Shown here: one piece after another, positions 62,201 through 64,000 of the stretch | Layout: every line of letters starts with the position of its first letter | Position numbering within the stretch: the first letter of the stretch is position 1 | The notes under the pieces: model-generated | The model's database searches: none | Seen by the model: the letters and a program-made list of their open reading frames with translations, nothing else | What the model was told of the DNA's origin: nothing | Translations under genes and position numbers: made by a program | Assembly: GCA_030737875.1 (NCBI GenBank) | Contig: CM060915.1 | Span: 907,316,677 to 907,380,676 of the forward strand | DNA length: 64,000 nucleotides | Direction: 5' to 3' | DNA from: Allium sativum | Taxonomy: Eukaryota > Streptophyta > Magnoliopsida > Asparagales > Amaryllidaceae

Positions 62201-63047
62201 AGGGTCACTCGAGCTCTGATCCCGAGACTCGGGCTAGACAGTCTCGAATCGGTGAGGACTATCTTTTGCCTCGGTTCATAGATGGAAATCCAATTTCCAA
62301 ATACGTGACTTTGCGGTTTTGATTGTAGAGCCTAGTATTGGCGACATAATAGCATGGGATGCTATGCCGTCTATGATTTATCCTTATGATTGAAATTGTT
62401 TTAACACTATACACTTATAGTATCAAATGATTTGTTTTAACGTATCAAGCATGCTTTGGCTATTATAAGGTAAAACCATATCCCCCAGCTTGCGTTGCAT
62501 TGTGTGATAGGACCTGGGTCTTATAAGAGCTTCATTTTTCTTTATTTAGCATTGCGCTGTTTAATTTATGCACTGGTATTCTGGGGAGGAAACCCGTTCC
62601 GTGTTATACGGCGCGGTCCCTTGATTTACCGAACTTTAAAATAAAGAATAATAATCGTTTTAGTTCTCACACCAGTCCCATGACTGACCTGGAGTTTATT
62701 GTTTTAACCTAAACTCTGGGTGCCCTTATTTTGACACGGGCAGCTAGTAGTTTTGGTTTTGCAGATTTATATTCACAGGATCCTGGTTCACAGCTGGAAC
62801 GATACTCGGAAAGCTTTGTATCCGCGTATTACTTCTAGTTGTGTATTGTATTATTTTCCGCTACTATGCAATGTATTGTAATCTCTGATATTTTATAATG
62901 TGTAATATTTATCTATACTCTGTATATTCTTGTATTCTGATGGAATTGTTGTAATATACAATGAAATGTTCTTCTGTCTGCGTTCTTTTGTATGTTGTCC
63001 TCGACTCAATCCGGGCTTTCCTCACCGGGGAAGTTTGGGTCGTTTCA
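59213..63047 (+). repeat. Element C 3' LTR, second piece
   Basis: Begins with the second CAGAC copy and continues the LTR of C (compare 38801-42664) to its end at GGTCGTTTCA, followed by TACA. Hairpin modules recur at about 60705-60970 and 61413-61462. Small differences from the 5' LTR include a shorter GAATTGAA repeat near 59930 and a longer TA run near 60590. Confidence 0.93.
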
Positions 63048-63254
63048 TACATGTGTTAGAATTTTTTACCTGCATTTTCGTTATGAGAATGAGATTTCCC
63101 ATTTTTTCAAAGATAAAGATTTTATTCAAATTTAAGTATAAATAAATTTTAAACAATCTTTAATTTGAAAGTCTATAAGTTGTTGAATAAATGAAACTGG
63201 TAATTTTGATTCTCTCTCCTTTTTTTAGGATGAAAAGTTTTTAAGGGGGGAGAT
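63048..63254 (+). mobile_element. Element E internal region, second piece, with polypurine tract
   Basis: AT-rich remainder of E's interior after element C. It ends with AGGATGAAAAGTTTTTAAGG and a GGGGGGAGA tract (about 63243-63253), which matches the PPT context of A and C. Confidence 0.65.
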
Positions 63255-63595
63255 TATAACGATCCAGAAGTTTTGATCAATTTAAAACCAGGATTTCAAA
63301 TATAAAATTAAATTTTTTGAATATAAATGAATTCAATTTGGTTTAAATATAAATTTAGTTTTATAAATATAATTTAAGTAATAAGAACAATATCTTATTT
63401 TGTGAAAATATAACTGTAAAATATTAGTAAGAATTAATCAGCTCTTGTCACAACAAAGTTTTCCAAGTACGTATTTATAAAACAATTTTTTAACATGATA
63501 TCATTTGAGTTTTGTTAATGTTAATCGTTAGTTATTAATTTGTTAATCGGGAGGACCTAGATTTTACATATAATAGCAAATTGAAACACAAACAA
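63255..63595 (+). repeat. Element E 3' LTR start, truncated
   Basis: Starts TATAACGATCCAGAAG right after the polypurine tract, a decayed form of the TGTAACAACCCAGAAA start of A. About 340 bases remain before another LTR end begins at 63596. Confidence 0.6.
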
Positions 63596-64000
63596 TGTGA
63601 CGGCCCGCCTCGCACCAGCCTGCATTTCCTCCAAAAGTGCGCTGTACACATGCCCGACTAGCACAAGACGGTCGTCAGAAGAAAGGAAAGAAGGGAATGA
63701 ACTAATCAAAGAACCTGTAGAATGTCTCACAGCGCATGGAATAAAATATAATAATAACATTCTTGACATAAAACAGGTGAGACAGTGCATAAGCTGATAA
63801 CTAAAACCAACGTCAATCTCAAAGCAGCGGAAATCCAAATACAGCTTATTACAATCTTCCAAATTTACTGTCTCTAAGCAAAAGAAAACTAAAGTAGAAG
63901 ATACACTAACAATGCCCAAGCAGTGATCTTCAACCACACAGGGAGAATATTATGTATATAGTACGTGGAAGCCTCCTGCTCGTCTCCGGATCATCTACCC
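63596..64000 (-). mobile_element. Terminus of another LTR element, minus strand, runs off the window
   Basis: Plus strand TGTGACGGCCCGCCTC, i.e. the minus strand ends GGGCCGTCACA, a common LTR 3' terminus. On the minus strand, TTCCGCTGC lies about 225 bases before the end, as in most LTRs here. Family unknown. An open frame at 63557-63937 crosses the boundary and is not convincing. Confidence 0.45.

Larger units (their letters stand above)
36582..63047 (+). mobile_element. Element C: giant-LTR retrotransposon carrying a nested Tekay element
   Basis: LTRs of 6083 bp and about 6015 bp (3' LTR split by Tekay-2) enclose a 1029-bp non-coding interior with PBS and polypurine tract. The flanks share TACA (36578-36581 and 63048-63051). 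The left 5 bases are ATACA, so one A may have been lost at the right end. In a stretch of about 170 bases I compared, the LTRs differ at about four substitutions plus small indels, so it is younger than A. It inserted into E's interior. Confidence 0.9.

Overview
The window is a gene-poor, AT-rich piece of plant nuclear chromatin, most likely from a eudicot. It consists almost entirely of nested transposable elements. I found no intact host gene, rRNA, tRNA or CRISPR array. The plant assignment rests on Tekay/Del-type Ty3 chromoviruses, primer-binding sites matching plant initiator tRNA-Met (TGGTATCAGAGC), candidate Helitron ends and long dinucleotide microsatellites.

Layout. 1-10170: candidate minus-strand Helitron DNA, with 5' ends at 4649 and 10170, microsatellites, a MITE inside a (TA)n tract and a 1.27-kb tandem duplication. 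10171-17154: Tekay-1, a plus-strand chromovirus with no 5' part. Its first preserved base follows the Helitron end at an A/T junction inside the protease region, so the Helitron probably split it. 17155-17754: a minus-strand LTR fragment. 17755-63595: the remains of an old giant-LTR element (E), interrupted by two younger relatives. Element A (20522-34314) has LTRs of 6414 and 6320 bp around only 1059 bp of internal DNA. Element C (36582-63047) has LTRs of 6083 and about 6015 bp around 1029 bp. Inside C's 3' LTR sits Tekay-2 (45879-59212, minus strand, TSD CAGAC). Inside the pol gene of Tekay-2 sits a solo LTR of the same family in the opposite orientation (49356-51975, TSD TTTAC). 63596 to the window end: the terminus of another minus-strand LTR.

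The insertions read as a stratigraphy: E, then A and C, then Tekay-2 in C, then the element that left the solo LTR in Tekay-2. LTR divergence judged by eye agrees: about 9% for A, 2-3% for C and 1-2% for Tekay-2.

The most interesting material is in the LTRs. (1) A and C combine giant LTRs with a tiny, essentially non-coding interior that keeps a PBS and a polypurine tract. They look like extreme non-autonomous derivatives that depend on proteins made elsewhere. (2) All Tekay LTRs carry two tandem ~100-nt foldbacks around a CCGG-rich core. Their stems change sequence between copies and families in a compensatory way, which suggests a selected RNA structure. (3) The Tekay-2 and solo LTRs carry a palindromic pair of E2F-like sites (TTTCCCGCC) next to a 12-bp-periodic array of GTCGAC palindromes, upstream of a TATA box. 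(4) The giant LTRs are packed with repeated hairpin modules. None of the polyproteins is intact. Most nonsense changes in Tekay-2 are transitions consistent with deamination of methylated cytosine.
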